From positions 1-14,556 of the forward strand of contig JBEKCS010000082.1 of the NCBI GenBank assembly GCA_050014755.1: a stretch of DNA of 14,556 bases, given 5' to 3'. The notes beneath the pieces are model-generated. The model did not search any database and was not told where the DNA came from. It saw only the letters and a list, made by a program, of their open reading frames with translations. Of the stretch, positions 1 through 7,078 are shown piece after piece. The position numbers and the translations under genes were made by a program. The DNA comes from Bog-756 sp050014755. GTDB lineage: Bacteria > Actinomycetota > Acidimicrobiia > Acidimicrobiales > RAAP-2. Numbering within the stretch: position 1 is the stretch's first letter; each line of letters opens with the position of its first letter.

Positions 1-463
1 CCCCGGCCTCGGCGAACGAGTCGAGGAACAGGTAGAACTCGAGCTCGGTGGCGCACTTGACCACGTAGCCGCGCTCGGCGGCCCGCTCGATCTGGCGCCG
101 GAGCATGCGCCGGGGCGACACCTCGACGGTCTCGCCTCCCAGAGTCAACAGGTCGCACAGGACCAGGACCGAGCCCGGCAGCCACGGGAGGGGTCGGACG
201 GTGAGCGGGTCGATGACGGCGTGGAGGTCGCCGTAACCGGTGTCCCAGTTGGCGAACTCGTAGCCCGGCAGCGGCTCCATGTCGACGTCGCAGGCCAAGA
301 GGTAGTCGCAGACCTCGATCCCGTGGTCGAGCACGTGGTCGAGGAAGAACGCTCCGGTCACCCGCTTGCCGACCGGGCGTCCCTGGAGGTCGGGGAAGGC
401 CACCACGACGGTATGCACGTCCCCGGAACGGATCTGGTGGGGCAGGGTCTCGAGCGTCAGCAT
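1..463 (-). CDS. Glutamine synthetase family protein, PuuA/GlnA4-like (gamma-glutamyl-amine ligase), 5' part only
   Basis: Reading the minus strand from an ATG at 463-461 gives 154 open codons that run off the left edge, so only the N-terminal third is present. Residues 1-100 fit the beta-grasp N-domain of glutamine synthetases: a VVVAFPDLQGRPVGKR stretch near 20-40, then CDYLLACDVDMEP and PGYEFANWDTGYGD. The ELEFYLF motif at 140-146 carries two metal-binding glutamates, E140 and E142, equivalent to the ExE pair of the family. The PGY...GYGD block and the LQGRPVGKR form are typical of PuuA-type enzymes that join glutamate to putrescine, other polyamines or ethanolamine using ATP, rather than of classical GlnA. 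It is divergent from a PuuD-like hydrolase, which supports amine catabolism. The upstream GCAGGG lies against the ATG and is a poor ribosome site. A CAGAGT hexamer 6 nt before the start could be a -10 for a leaderless message. Substrate is inferred; a classical GlnA role is unlikely but not excluded from this fragment. Confidence 0.85.
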   Translation of the reverse strand, partial: MLTLETLPHQIRSGDVHTVVVAFPDLQGRPVGKRVTGAFFLDHVLDHGIEVCDYLLACDVDMEPLPGYEFANWDTGYGDLHAVIDPLTVRPLPWLPGSVLVLCDLLTLGGETVEVSPRRMLRRQIERAAERGYVVKCATELEFYLFLDSFAEAG

Positions 464-551
464 CCCTGCACTCTGGTCCAATTGCCTGTGGCCGTCCACC
501 GCCCGCGGCACCCGGCTCGGGGTGTGCGACGGCGATGGGATACTGAGGGGC
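464..551. promoter_or_regulatory. Divergent promoter region between glutamine synthetase and PuuD-like genes
   Basis: Only 88 bp separate the two divergent starts, so both promoters and any operator must lie here. On the plus strand GATACT at 539-544 sits 7 nt before the GTG at 552, the distance expected for a -10 feeding a leaderless transcript. On the minus strand CAGAGT sits 6 nt before the ATG at 463. No convincing -35 and no clear palindromic operator were seen for either direction. Assignment rests on position and hexamer shape only. Confidence 0.4.
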
Positions 552-1352
552 GTGTCCCGACCCGCCACCCGTCCGCTCATCGGCGTGACCAGCTATCGCC
601 AGGAAACCCGGTGGTGGACGTGGGACCGGGACGCGGCGGTGGTTCCCGGGGCCTATCTGGACATGGTGGTGGCCGCCGGGGGGTGGCCGGTACTCATCCC
701 GCCGGTGGGCGACGGCGCAACCGGCCCCGACGCGGAGTCGGCCGCCGCCGTCGTGGACTCCGTGGCGGAGCCCCTGCTCGACGCGCTCGACGGACTGATC
801 GTGATCGGCGGGGGCGACGTCTCGGCGCGGCGCTACGGACAGGACCCCGACCCGCGCAACGGAGGGGTCAGCGACCGCCGGGACGAGCTCGAGTTGCAGC
901 TCCTCGCGGCCGCGCTCGACCGTGACCTGCCGCTCCTGGCCGTGTGCCGCGGACACCAGGTGCTCAATGTGGTTCTCGGGGGCTCACTGATCCAGCAGCT
1001 GCCCGACGTGCTCGGCTCGACCGTCCACCAGCCGCAGGCCGGGGCGTTCGGGGAGGTGACGGTCCGCACCGAGCCGGGGACCCACGTGCACCGGTTGCTC
1101 GGGGACGAGCTGGAGGTGCAGTGCAGCCACCACCAGGCAATCGACGCGCTGGGCGAGTCCCTCCTGGTCGCGGCCCGGAGCCCCGACGGGGTGGTCGAGG
1201 CCGTCGAGGTCCTGGGTCGCACCTTCGCGGTGGGCGTCCAGTGGCACCCCGAGGAGAACGGCGACGTGCGCCTGTTCGCCGGGCTGGTCGACGCGGCCCG
1301 TTCGACCGGCACCCGTTCCATCGACCGACCGACCGCTGAGGAGCGCCTGTGA
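552..1352 (+). CDS. puuD: Class I glutamine amidotransferase-like gamma-glutamyl-amide hydrolase (PuuD-like)
   Basis: 266 residues, close to the roughly 254 of E. coli PuuD. The family hydrolyses gamma-glutamyl-GABA (or a related gamma-glutamyl amide) to glutamate and the free amino acid, in the cytoplasm. The nucleophile elbow CRGHQ gives C132; the GVQWHPEE block supplies H232 and E234, so the Cys-His-Glu triad is complete. RPLIGVTSY at the N-terminus and the early GGGDVS are also typical. The reading frame is open further upstream to 366, but family homology begins at GTG 552, and a longer start would overlap the divergent gene. GAGGGG ends only 1 nt before this GTG, too close for a normal ribosome site, while GATACT lies 7 nt upstream, so translation may be leaderless. 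The stop overlaps the next gene's start by 4 bases (GTGA). With a PuuA-like ligase on one side and an aldehyde dehydrogenase on the other, a role in glutamylated amine breakdown is likely; the exact substrate is inferred. Confidence 0.88.
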   Translation: MSRPATRPLIGVTSYRQETRWWTWDRDAAVVPGAYLDMVVAAGGWPVLIPPVGDGATGPDAESAAAVVDSVAEPLLDALDGLIVIGGGDVSARRYGQDPDPRNGGVSDRRDELELQLLAAALDRDLPLLAVCRGHQVLNVVLGGSLIQQLPDVLGSTVHQPQAGAFGEVTVRTEPGTHVHRLLGDELEVQCSHHQAIDALGESLLVAARSPDGVVEAVEVLGRTFAVGVQWHPEENGDVRLFAGLVDAARSTGTRSIDRPTAEERL

Positions 1353-2737
1353 GCACTGGGACCGACGTCATCAACCCGGCCACCGAGAAGGTCATCGTCG
1401 AGGTGCCCGTTCTCGGCGTCGACGAGACCGACGAGGCGGTGGACCGTGCTCTCGCGGCCGGACCGGCCTGGCGGGCGGTGGCCCCGGCCGACCGGGCCCG
1501 CCTGATGCGCCGGTTCGCCGCCGAGGTCGAGGCGCACGCCGAGGAGCTGGCACAGCTCGAGACGGCCAACGTGGGCAAGCCCATCGTCGAGAGCCGGGAC
1601 GAGGTCGCCATGGTGGCCGAGGTCCTCTACTTCTACGCAGGAGCGGTGGACAAGCACCGGGGCGCCACGGTGCCGGTATCCGGCGGCGTCGACATGACCT
1701 TCCACGAGCCGCTCGGCGTGGTCGGGGCGATCGTCCCGTGGAACTTCCCCGTCGCCATCACGTCGTGGAAGGTCGGACCGGCGCTCGCCACCGGCAACAC
1801 CATCGTGGTCAAGCCGGCCGAGATCACTCCGCTGACTGCGTTGCGCCTGGCCGAGTTGGCGCTCGATGCCGGCCTGCCCGAGGGGGTGCTGCAGGTGGTC
1901 ACCGGCAAGGGTTCAGTGGTGGGCACCCGGCTGGCCGAGCATCCGGACGTGGCCAAGATCGCCTTCACCGGTTCGACCGAGGTCGGGCGCGAGGTGATGG
2001 CCCGGGCGTCGGGCACCATCAAGCGGGTGACCCTCGAGCTCGGTGGCAAGTCCGCCTCGGTGATCTTCGCCGACGCCGATCTGGCCAAGGCTGCCGCCTC
2101 GACTCCCGGCGGCGTGTTCGCCAACGCCGGCCAGGACTGCTGTGCCCGCTCCCGGGTCCTGGTCCAGCGGACGGTGCTCGACGAGTACCTCGACCTGCTG
2201 GTGTCCGCCGTCGCCGACTGGACGGTGGGCGACCCGACCGACCCCGACATCAAGATGGGTCCGCTGGTCACCGCCGCCCACCGCAGTGTCGTGGCCGGTT
2301 TTCTGGACGAGGGGATGGGCGCCCCGGGCGTACCGGTGGCGGCCTGCACCACCGGCACGGTCCCCGATGGTCCGGGCTACTGGTACCCGCCGACGGTGGT
2401 GGCCCCGGCCGACCCCGGGTGGCGCATGGCCCGCGAGGAGATCTTCGGACCCATCGTCGCAGTCATCCCCTTCGACGACGAGGAGGACGCGGTGCGCCTG
2501 GCCAACGACACCCCCTACGGGCTGTCCGGATCGATCTGGACGAGGGACGGCGCCCGGTCGCTGCGCATGGCCCGTGCCGTGCAGGCCGGCAATCTGTCGG
2601 TCAACTCCAACAGCTCGGTCCGGGTGCAGACCAGCTTCGGCGGTATGAAGCAGTCCGGCTTCGGCCGTGAGCTCGGTCTCGAGGCGCTGGCCTCGTACAG
2701 CGAGGTGAAGAACGTGTTCGTCTCGACGGTCGGCTGA
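1349..2737 (+). CDS. NAD(P)-dependent aldehyde dehydrogenase, AldC/PuuC-like
   Basis: 462 residues, full length for the superfamily. Motifs appear in order: PWNFP (cofactor-domain entry), FTGSTEVG (nucleotide loop), LELGGK with general base E230, GQDCC with nucleophile C264, EEIFGP, and the C-terminal SFGGMKQSGFGRELG. The enzyme oxidises an aldehyde to a carboxylate in the cytoplasm. The AGQDCCARSR and LSGSIWTRD...NLSVNSNSS blocks closely match mycobacterial AldC as I remember it, whose gene also sits beside an amidotransferase and glnA4. In a glutamylated putrescine route it would do the PuuC step, gamma-glutamyl-aminobutyraldehyde to gamma-glutamyl-GABA. The GTG start at 1349 overlaps the previous stop and has GAGGAG at 1338-1343, 5 nt away, one of the better ribosome sites here. 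A generic aldehyde dehydrogenase or a betaine-aldehyde type remains possible. Confidence 0.9.
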   Translation: MSTGTDVINPATEKVIVEVPVLGVDETDEAVDRALAAGPAWRAVAPADRARLMRRFAAEVEAHAEELAQLETANVGKPIVESRDEVAMVAEVLYFYAGAVDKHRGATVPVSGGVDMTFHEPLGVVGAIVPWNFPVAITSWKVGPALATGNTIVVKPAEITPLTALRLAELALDAGLPEGVLQVVTGKGSVVGTRLAEHPDVAKIAFTGSTEVGREVMARASGTIKRVTLELGGKSASVIFADADLAKAAASTPGGVFANAGQDCCARSRVLVQRTVLDEYLDLLVSAVADWTVGDPTDPDIKMGPLVTAAHRSVVAGFLDEGMGAPGVPVAACTTGTVPDGPGYWYPPTVVAPADPGWRMAREEIFGPIVAVIPFDDEEDAVRLANDTPYGLSGSIWTRDGARSLRMARAVQAGNLSVNSNSSVRVQTSFGGMKQSGFGRELGLEALASYSEVKNVFVSTVG

Positions 2738-2749
2738 CCTCGGGCCGGG

Positions 2750-2755
2750 TAACGT
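2750..2755 (+). promoter_or_regulatory. Putative -10 hexamer TAACGT for the 39-codon gene
   Basis: TAACGT fits the actinobacterial TANNNT form and ends 7 nt before the ATG at 2763. No Shine-Dalgarno is present in the 25-nt gap after the aldehyde dehydrogenase stop. This spacing would place the transcript start at or next to the ATG. No clear -35 is visible, so the call is tentative. Confidence 0.4.
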
Positions 2756-2762
2756 CACGGTC

Positions 2763-2882
2763 ATGTCCGATCGCTCACGCAAGATCGCCAAACCGGCCGC
2801 GGCCCTCGGTGTCCTGGCCACCATGGCGAGCATCTGGTGGTTCGCACTGCGCCCCCGGCGCAAGGTCAAGCTGGACAAGTAG
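2763..2882 (+). CDS. Small single-pass membrane protein, 39 residues, function unknown
   Basis: An ATG-to-TAG frame of 39 codons. The N-terminal ten residues are polar and basic (SDRSRKIAK). Residues 11-28 are hydrophobic with a WW pair at 25-26 (GVLATMASIWWFAL), long enough for one membrane span. The tail from residue 30 is strongly basic (RPRRKVK, ending LDK). Both flanks are basic, so topology is not obvious from charge. It begins 25 nt after the aldehyde dehydrogenase stop, ends 83 nt before the MFS gene, and lies on the same strand as both. A TANNNT hexamer 7 nt upstream would support leaderless expression. I do not recognise a family. It could be a small membrane accessory of the neighbouring transporter, or a chance frame. 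The hydrophobic core flanked by charged ends, the correctly placed hexamer and the otherwise empty gap favour a real gene. Confidence 0.5.
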   Translation: MSDRSRKIAKPAAALGVLATMASIWWFALRPRRKVKLDK

Positions 2883-2953
2883 GCGGGTCGTGGCGGGGAG
2901 GCCCCGGCGGGCCACCGCCGGTCCGTCCCACCCGGCTCCCGAGCGGGCGCCGG

Positions 2954-2959
2954 TAGCCT
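2954..2959 (+). promoter_or_regulatory. Putative -10 hexamer TAGCCT for the MFS operon
   Basis: TAGCCT fits TANNNT and ends 6 nt before the GTG start at 2966, so transcription would begin at about the start codon. There is no purine-rich Shine-Dalgarno before the GTG (the six bases are TGGCCA). A clear -35 is not seen. This would drive the exporter-ligase-dehydrogenase trio. Confidence 0.45.
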
Positions 2960-2965
2960 TGGCCA

Positions 2966-4273
2966 GTGGCACTGGCCTCCCTCCGCCCGCTCCGGTCGCG
3001 CAACTTCGCCCTCATCTGGTCCGCGGCACTGGTGTCCAATCTGGGGTCGTGGATGCAGACCATCGCCCTCGGCGTGCTGGTCTTCTCGCGCACCGGGCGG
3101 CCGGCTTGGGCCGGGCTGGTCGCCGCTGCAGGGTTCGTGCCCATCGGCCTGCTTGCCCCGTTGGGCGGTGCCCTGGCCGACCGGCTGGACCGGCGACGTT
3201 GGCTGATCGCCACCACCCTGGGGGAGACGTCGTTCGCCGTGGTGCTCGCCGTCCTGGCCGGGTTCCACCACGACCCGCCGTGGGTGCTGGTGGTCCTTTC
3301 GTTCCTGGGCGGGGCGTCGGGGGCGATCGGATTTCCGGCGTACCAGGCGATCGTGCCCGACCTGGTGCCCCAGGAGGACATCCTCGCTGCAGTCTCGCTG
3401 TCCTCGGCGCAGTACAACCTCGGCCGCGTGCTCGGGCCGGCTCTGGCCGGCATCGTCCTGCTCACCCAGAACTATGCGGTGGTGTTCGGAATCAACGCCG
3501 CCTCGTTCGGCGCGGTGGTCGTCGCCCTGGTCATGGTCCGTCTGCCCAAGCCGTTGCCGCGCCGCGACGACCTGTCGATGGCCGGACGGATCGCCGAAGG
3601 CGCCCGGGCGGCACGGGCCGAGCCGGGATGCCGTTCGGCCATCATCTGCATCGCCGTGGTCGCGCTGCTGGCGTCACCGTTCATCGCCCTGGTGCCGGCC
3701 ATGGCCCACACGGTGCGCCCGGCCGGATGGAGCCTGGGGCTCACCACCGCGGCACTGGTCACGGCCCAGGGCGTCGGCGCCGTAGCCGGGGCCCTCGCCC
3801 TTCCGTCGCTGGCCTTCCGGTTCGGTCGGCTCCCGGTGCTGCGAACCGCGCTCGTCGCCGTGCCGGTCCTGTTGTGCGCCTACGCGGCGGCGCCGACGCT
3901 GGCGTTGGCCGTACCCGCATTCGTGGCGGTCGGGGCCGCGTACATCTGCGTGCTGTCGGGTCTCAACACGGTGGTGCAGCTCCACGCGCCGCCGGCCGTG
4001 CGAGGGCGGATCCTGAGCATCTACATGATGGCTCTCGGCCTCGTCTACCCCCTCGGCGCCGTCGTCCAGGGATGGGCGGCCGACGCCCACGGGGTGCGGG
4101 CGGTGACTGCGGTCGGTGCGCTCATCCTGCTGGCTGCGGTGGTGCTGGCCAGGTTGTTCCGCCCGACGGTCCTCGCCGACCTCGCCGATCCCCTGGACGA
4201 GGAGGGTCCCGTCGAGGCTGGGCCCGGGATCCCGGTGGCGGGCGATCCCGCCGGCGCCGCGGGCGCGGCATGA
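2966..4273 (+). CDS. Major facilitator superfamily exporter (EntS/MFS_3-like)
   Basis: 435 residues with about 12 hydrophobic segments, ending in a short acidic/Gly-Ala-rich cytoplasmic tail from about residue 405. The opening block (LRSRNFALIWSAALVSNLG, then SWMQTIA) is the signature of the MFS_3 group, which includes the enterobactin exporter EntS and several drug or siderophore exporters. The motif-A loop between helices 2 and 3 reads GGALADRLDRRRW, and the mid-protein loop has RGRILSIYMM. These proteins sit in the inner membrane and export small molecules using the proton gradient. GTG 2966 is chosen because homology starts immediately after it. The stop overlaps the acyl-CoA synthetase start by 4 bases (ATGA), indicating translational coupling. 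The substrate cannot be told from sequence; a product or intermediate of the linked ligase is one guess. Confidence 0.88.
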   Translation: MALASLRPLRSRNFALIWSAALVSNLGSWMQTIALGVLVFSRTGRPAWAGLVAAAGFVPIGLLAPLGGALADRLDRRRWLIATTLGETSFAVVLAVLAGFHHDPPWVLVVLSFLGGASGAIGFPAYQAIVPDLVPQEDILAAVSLSSAQYNLGRVLGPALAGIVLLTQNYAVVFGINAASFGAVVVALVMVRLPKPLPRRDDLSMAGRIAEGARAARAEPGCRSAIICIAVVALLASPFIALVPAMAHTVRPAGWSLGLTTAALVTAQGVGAVAGALALPSLAFRFGRLPVLRTALVAVPVLLCAYAAAPTLALAVPAFVAVGAAYICVLSGLNTVVQLHAPPAVRGRILSIYMMALGLVYPLGAVVQGWAADAHGVRAVTAVGALILLAAVVLARLFRPTVLADLADPLDEEGPVEAGPGIPVAGDPAGAAGAA

Positions 4274-5664
4274 GCGGCGGATCCGGCGTCGAGGTCCTGC
4301 GTGCCTCCGATGCCGAGCAGGCGCAGCGACGGGCCGCCGGCGCACTCGTGGGCGCGGGTCTCGGACCGGGGGACCGGGTGGCATTCTGCCTGCCGTCGTC
4401 CGCCGGGCTGCTGTGTGCGGTGCTCGGTGCACTGCGCATCGGGATCGTGCCGGTCCTGTTGAACGCCACGCTGCTCGATGCCGAGCGCGATGACCTGGTC
4501 GAGGACTCGGCGGCCGCACTCGCCATCACCGATGCGCCTTCGCTCGCCCGGCTCGACCGGGGCCCGGCCGTAGCGCTGGCGCCGTGTCCGTTGGCCCGCC
4601 CGATGCACTACACGTCGGGTACGACGGGGCGGGCCAAGGGAGTGTGGTCGGGACTGTGGAACGAGCCGACCGCCGCCGCCGCCCTGGCCGACGAGGCCGA
4701 CCAGTGGTCCTTCGGGTCCGAGGACGTGCACCTGGTGTGCTCGCCGATGTACCACTCGGTGTCGGTGCGGTTCGCCGGCGGGACCCTTCTGACCGGAGGG
4801 ACGTGTGTGATCCTCGACCACTTCGACGCCGAGGTGGCCGCCGCAGCCCTCGACGGCGCGATGGGCCCTGTCCCCACGACCACCTTCCTGGCCCCGTCGG
4901 CCCTGACCCGACTCCTCGCCCTACCCGACTCCAGCCCGGACCGGTTCGCCCGACTCCGCCTGTTGGTGCACGCCGGGTCGCCGTGCCCGCCGGCCCTAAA
5001 GTGGGCCGCCCTGGACATGGTGGGACCCGGGGTCCTGTGGGAGTTCTACGGGTCGACGGAGGGGCAGTTCACGGTGTGCTCCCCCGAGGAGTGGGTGCAG
5101 CGACCCGGTACCGTCGGGAGGGCCCGTGCCGGCCGGATCCTCACCGTCGACGGGGACGGGATGGTGTGGTGCCGTCCTCCCGACTTCGGCCGGTTCACCT
5201 ACTGGAACGACGACGACAAGACCTCCGCTGCCTGGCGGGACGGCTCGTTCACCGTCGGCGATCTCGGGCGTCTGGACGACGAGGGCTATCTCTACCTGGA
5301 CGGGCGCCGCGACGACCTGGTCATCACCGGCGGCGTCAACGTCTACCCGGCCGAGGTGGAGGCCGCGCTCAGTGAGGTGCCGGGCGTGGAGGAGGTGGCC
5401 GTCTTCGGGCTGGCCGACGAGGAGTGGGGCCAGCGGGTGTGTGCCGCCGTGGTGTCGACGGGTACCTCCGGGGACGACGAACTGCTGGTCGCCCTGCGGG
5501 CTCACGCTGCGGCCAGGTTGGCCGGGTACAAGCGGCCCAAGCAGTACGAGATCGTCGGGGCCCTGCCCCGCACGGCGACCGGAAAGATCCGCCGCCTGGC
5601 GCTCGGCGAGGTAGTCGGGCCCGGAGGGGAGGCCGGCGCCGGTGGGCGATACTGGACGCCATGA
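4270..5664 (+). CDS. Compact AMP-forming acyl-CoA synthetase (ANL superfamily)
   Basis: 464 residues, shorter than the usual 500-550. It activates a carboxylic acid as acyl-AMP and normally transfers it to CoA, in the cytoplasm. Core motifs are present: P-loop YTSGTTGRAKG starting at Y114, EFYGSTEG (A5), VGDLGRLDDEGYLYLDGR (A7), DDLVITGGVNVYPAEVE (A8 hinge) and PRTATGKIRR with the catalytic A10 lysine K439. The P-loop sits at 114 instead of about 160-190 in typical members, so the N-terminal subdomain is reduced; the protein starts close to the LGPGDRVAFCLPSS strand. The start ATG 4270 overlaps the exporter stop and its own stop overlaps the next start (ATGA both times), so no later start is needed. 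An upstream extension would run through the exporter gene in another frame and reads as low-complexity Arg/Gly. Substrate unknown. Confidence 0.87.
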   Translation: MSGGSGVEVLRASDAEQAQRRAAGALVGAGLGPGDRVAFCLPSSAGLLCAVLGALRIGIVPVLLNATLLDAERDDLVEDSAAALAITDAPSLARLDRGPAVALAPCPLARPMHYTSGTTGRAKGVWSGLWNEPTAAAALADEADQWSFGSEDVHLVCSPMYHSVSVRFAGGTLLTGGTCVILDHFDAEVAAAALDGAMGPVPTTTFLAPSALTRLLALPDSSPDRFARLRLLVHAGSPCPPALKWAALDMVGPGVLWEFYGSTEGQFTVCSPEEWVQRPGTVGRARAGRILTVDGDGMVWCRPPDFGRFTYWNDDDKTSAAWRDGSFTVGDLGRLDDEGYLYLDGRRDDLVITGGVNVYPAEVEAALSEVPGVEEVAVFGLADEEWGQRVCAAVVSTGTSGDDELLVALRAHAAARLAGYKRPKQYEIVGALPRTATGKIRRLALGEVVGPGGEAGAGGRYWTP

Positions 5665-7064
5665 GTTCCGTCGACTTCGGTCCCCCCATCGCCACGATCA
5701 ACCCGACCACCGGCGAACTGCTCGAATCGTTCGAGCCCTACGACGACGCCGCCGTCGAGGCGCGCCTGGCCACCGCGGCCGTCTGTGCCGAGGAGTGGGC
5801 CGCCACCACCTTCGCCGAACGCTCCCGCCTCCTGATCACCGCAGCCGAATTGCTCGAGGGCGAGGTCCCCGACATCGCCCAGACCGTGACCACCGAGATG
5901 GGCAAGACGTTCGCGCAGGCCAAGGGGGAGGTGGCCAAGTGCGCCGCCGGATTCCGGTGGTTCGCCCAACACGCCGAGGCACTGCTCGAGGACGAGGAGG
6001 TTGCGGTCGACGCCTCCCTGGCCCTCGTCACCTACCAGCCGCTCGGGGTCGTGCTTGCCATCATGCCGTGGAACTTCCCGCTCTGGCAGGTGGCCCGGTT
6101 CATCGCCCCGGCGGTCATGGTGGGCAACGTCGGTCTCCTCAAGCACGCGCCCAGCGTGCCCCGCACGGCGCTGCTCCTCGAAGACCTGTTCCGCCGGTCC
6201 GGCGCCCCGGACGGGCTCCTCCAGACGCTGCTGATCGGCACGCACCAGGTACCGGCCATCATCGACGACGACCGGGTGGCTGCGGTCACCCTCACCGGCA
6301 GCGTGAGGGCCGGTCGCGCCGTGGCCGCCCAGGCCGGGGCCGTCGGCAAGACGATCGTGCTCGAACTGGGTGGCAGCGACCCGTTCATCGTCCTGCCGTC
6401 GGCCGACCTCGACCGGGCCGTGCCCGTCGCCGTCCAGGCCCGGGTGCAGAACAACGGCCAGTCGTGCATCGCCGCCAAACGGTTCATCGTCCACGCCGAG
6501 GTCGCCGAGGAGTTCACCGATCGGTTCGTGGCCGCCATGTCGGCCCTCTCGGTGGGCGATCCCTTCGATCCGGCCACCGAGGTCGGCCCGTTGGTCAATG
6601 CCGCGGCCGTCGACGTCATCGAGGCCCAGGTGGAGGACGCCCGGGCCAAGGGCGCGGCCATCCTGTGCGGCGGAGAGCGCCTGGTGGGTCCGGCCGGACC
6701 GGACCAGCCGGGCTGCTTCTACCGACCTACGGTCATCACCGGCATCGTCCCGGGGATGCGGGTGGCCACCGAGGAGGTCTTCGGACCGGTCGCCCTCCTC
6801 TACACGGCGGCCGACGCCGACGAGGCCCTGTCCATCGCCAACGACACCGAGTTCGGACTGGGCTCGAGCGTGTGGACGAACGATGACGGCGAGCAGCAGC
6901 AGTTCTGCTCCGGTCTGCAGGCCGGCCAGGTGTTCGTCAACGGGATGGTCGTCTCGATGCCGCAGCTTCCCTTCGGCGGCATCAAGAGCTCGGGCGTCGG
7001 TCGCGAGCTCGGCTCCGTCGGTCTCCACGAGTTCTGCAACGTGAAGTCGGTGTGGATCGCCTGA
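5661..7064 (+). CDS. gabD1: Succinate-semialdehyde dehydrogenase (NADP+), GabD1-type
   Basis: 467 residues. It oxidises succinate semialdehyde to succinate, the last step of GABA breakdown and of the 2-oxoglutarate bypass used by some actinobacteria. In order: INPTTGE at the N-terminus, YQPLGVVLAIMPWNFPLWQ, GNVGLLKHAPSVP, LTGSVRAG, VLELGGSDPF with general base E235, NNGQSCIAAKRF with nucleophile C269, ATEEVFGPVA, and GQVFVNGMVVS. The LLKHA, GGSDPF and NNGQSCIAAKRF forms match mycobacterial GabD1 very closely from memory, and differ from the AldC-like enzyme upstream, so the two dehydrogenases are not recent duplicates. ATG 5661 overlaps the ligase stop, so it is probably translated by coupling. 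A GATACT hexamer 7 nt upstream, identical to that before the PuuD gene, might also act as an internal promoter. It would drain GABA made by the upstream PuuD route; no GABA transaminase is in the window. Confidence 0.9.
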   Translation: MSSVDFGPPIATINPTTGELLESFEPYDDAAVEARLATAAVCAEEWAATTFAERSRLLITAAELLEGEVPDIAQTVTTEMGKTFAQAKGEVAKCAAGFRWFAQHAEALLEDEEVAVDASLALVTYQPLGVVLAIMPWNFPLWQVARFIAPAVMVGNVGLLKHAPSVPRTALLLEDLFRRSGAPDGLLQTLLIGTHQVPAIIDDDRVAAVTLTGSVRAGRAVAAQAGAVGKTIVLELGGSDPFIVLPSADLDRAVPVAVQARVQNNGQSCIAAKRFIVHAEVAEEFTDRFVAAMSALSVGDPFDPATEVGPLVNAAAVDVIEAQVEDARAKGAAILCGGERLVGPAGPDQPGCFYRPTVITGIVPGMRVATEEVFGPVALLYTAADADEALSIANDTEFGLGSSVWTNDDGEQQQFCSGLQAGQVFVNGMVVSMPQLPFGGIKSSGVGRELGSVGLHEFCNVKSVWIA

Positions 7065-7078
7065 TGCCCGTCGGGCCG

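Noticed and set aside
221..925. Plus-strand frame overlapping the glutamine synthetase and PuuD genes
   Set aside because: It is antisense to a clear glutamine synthetase N-terminus and out of frame with the PuuD catalytic motifs.
2809..4269. Upstream extension of the acyl-CoA synthetase frame through the exporter gene
   Set aside because: It reads as Arg/Gly/Pro low complexity and overlaps a complete MFS protein in another frame. The ATGA overlap at 4270 is a natural start.
5648..5653. GATACT 7 nt before gabD1 as a main leaderless promoter
   Set aside because: It lies inside the ligase gene, whose stop overlaps the gabD1 start, so coupled translation already explains expression. Kept only as a possible internal promoter in the gabD1 note.
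1349..7064. Two aldehyde dehydrogenases as a recent gene duplication
   Set aside because: Their signature blocks differ (GQDCCARS versus GQSCIAAKR; LGGKSAS versus LGGSDPF), so they belong to different old subfamilies.
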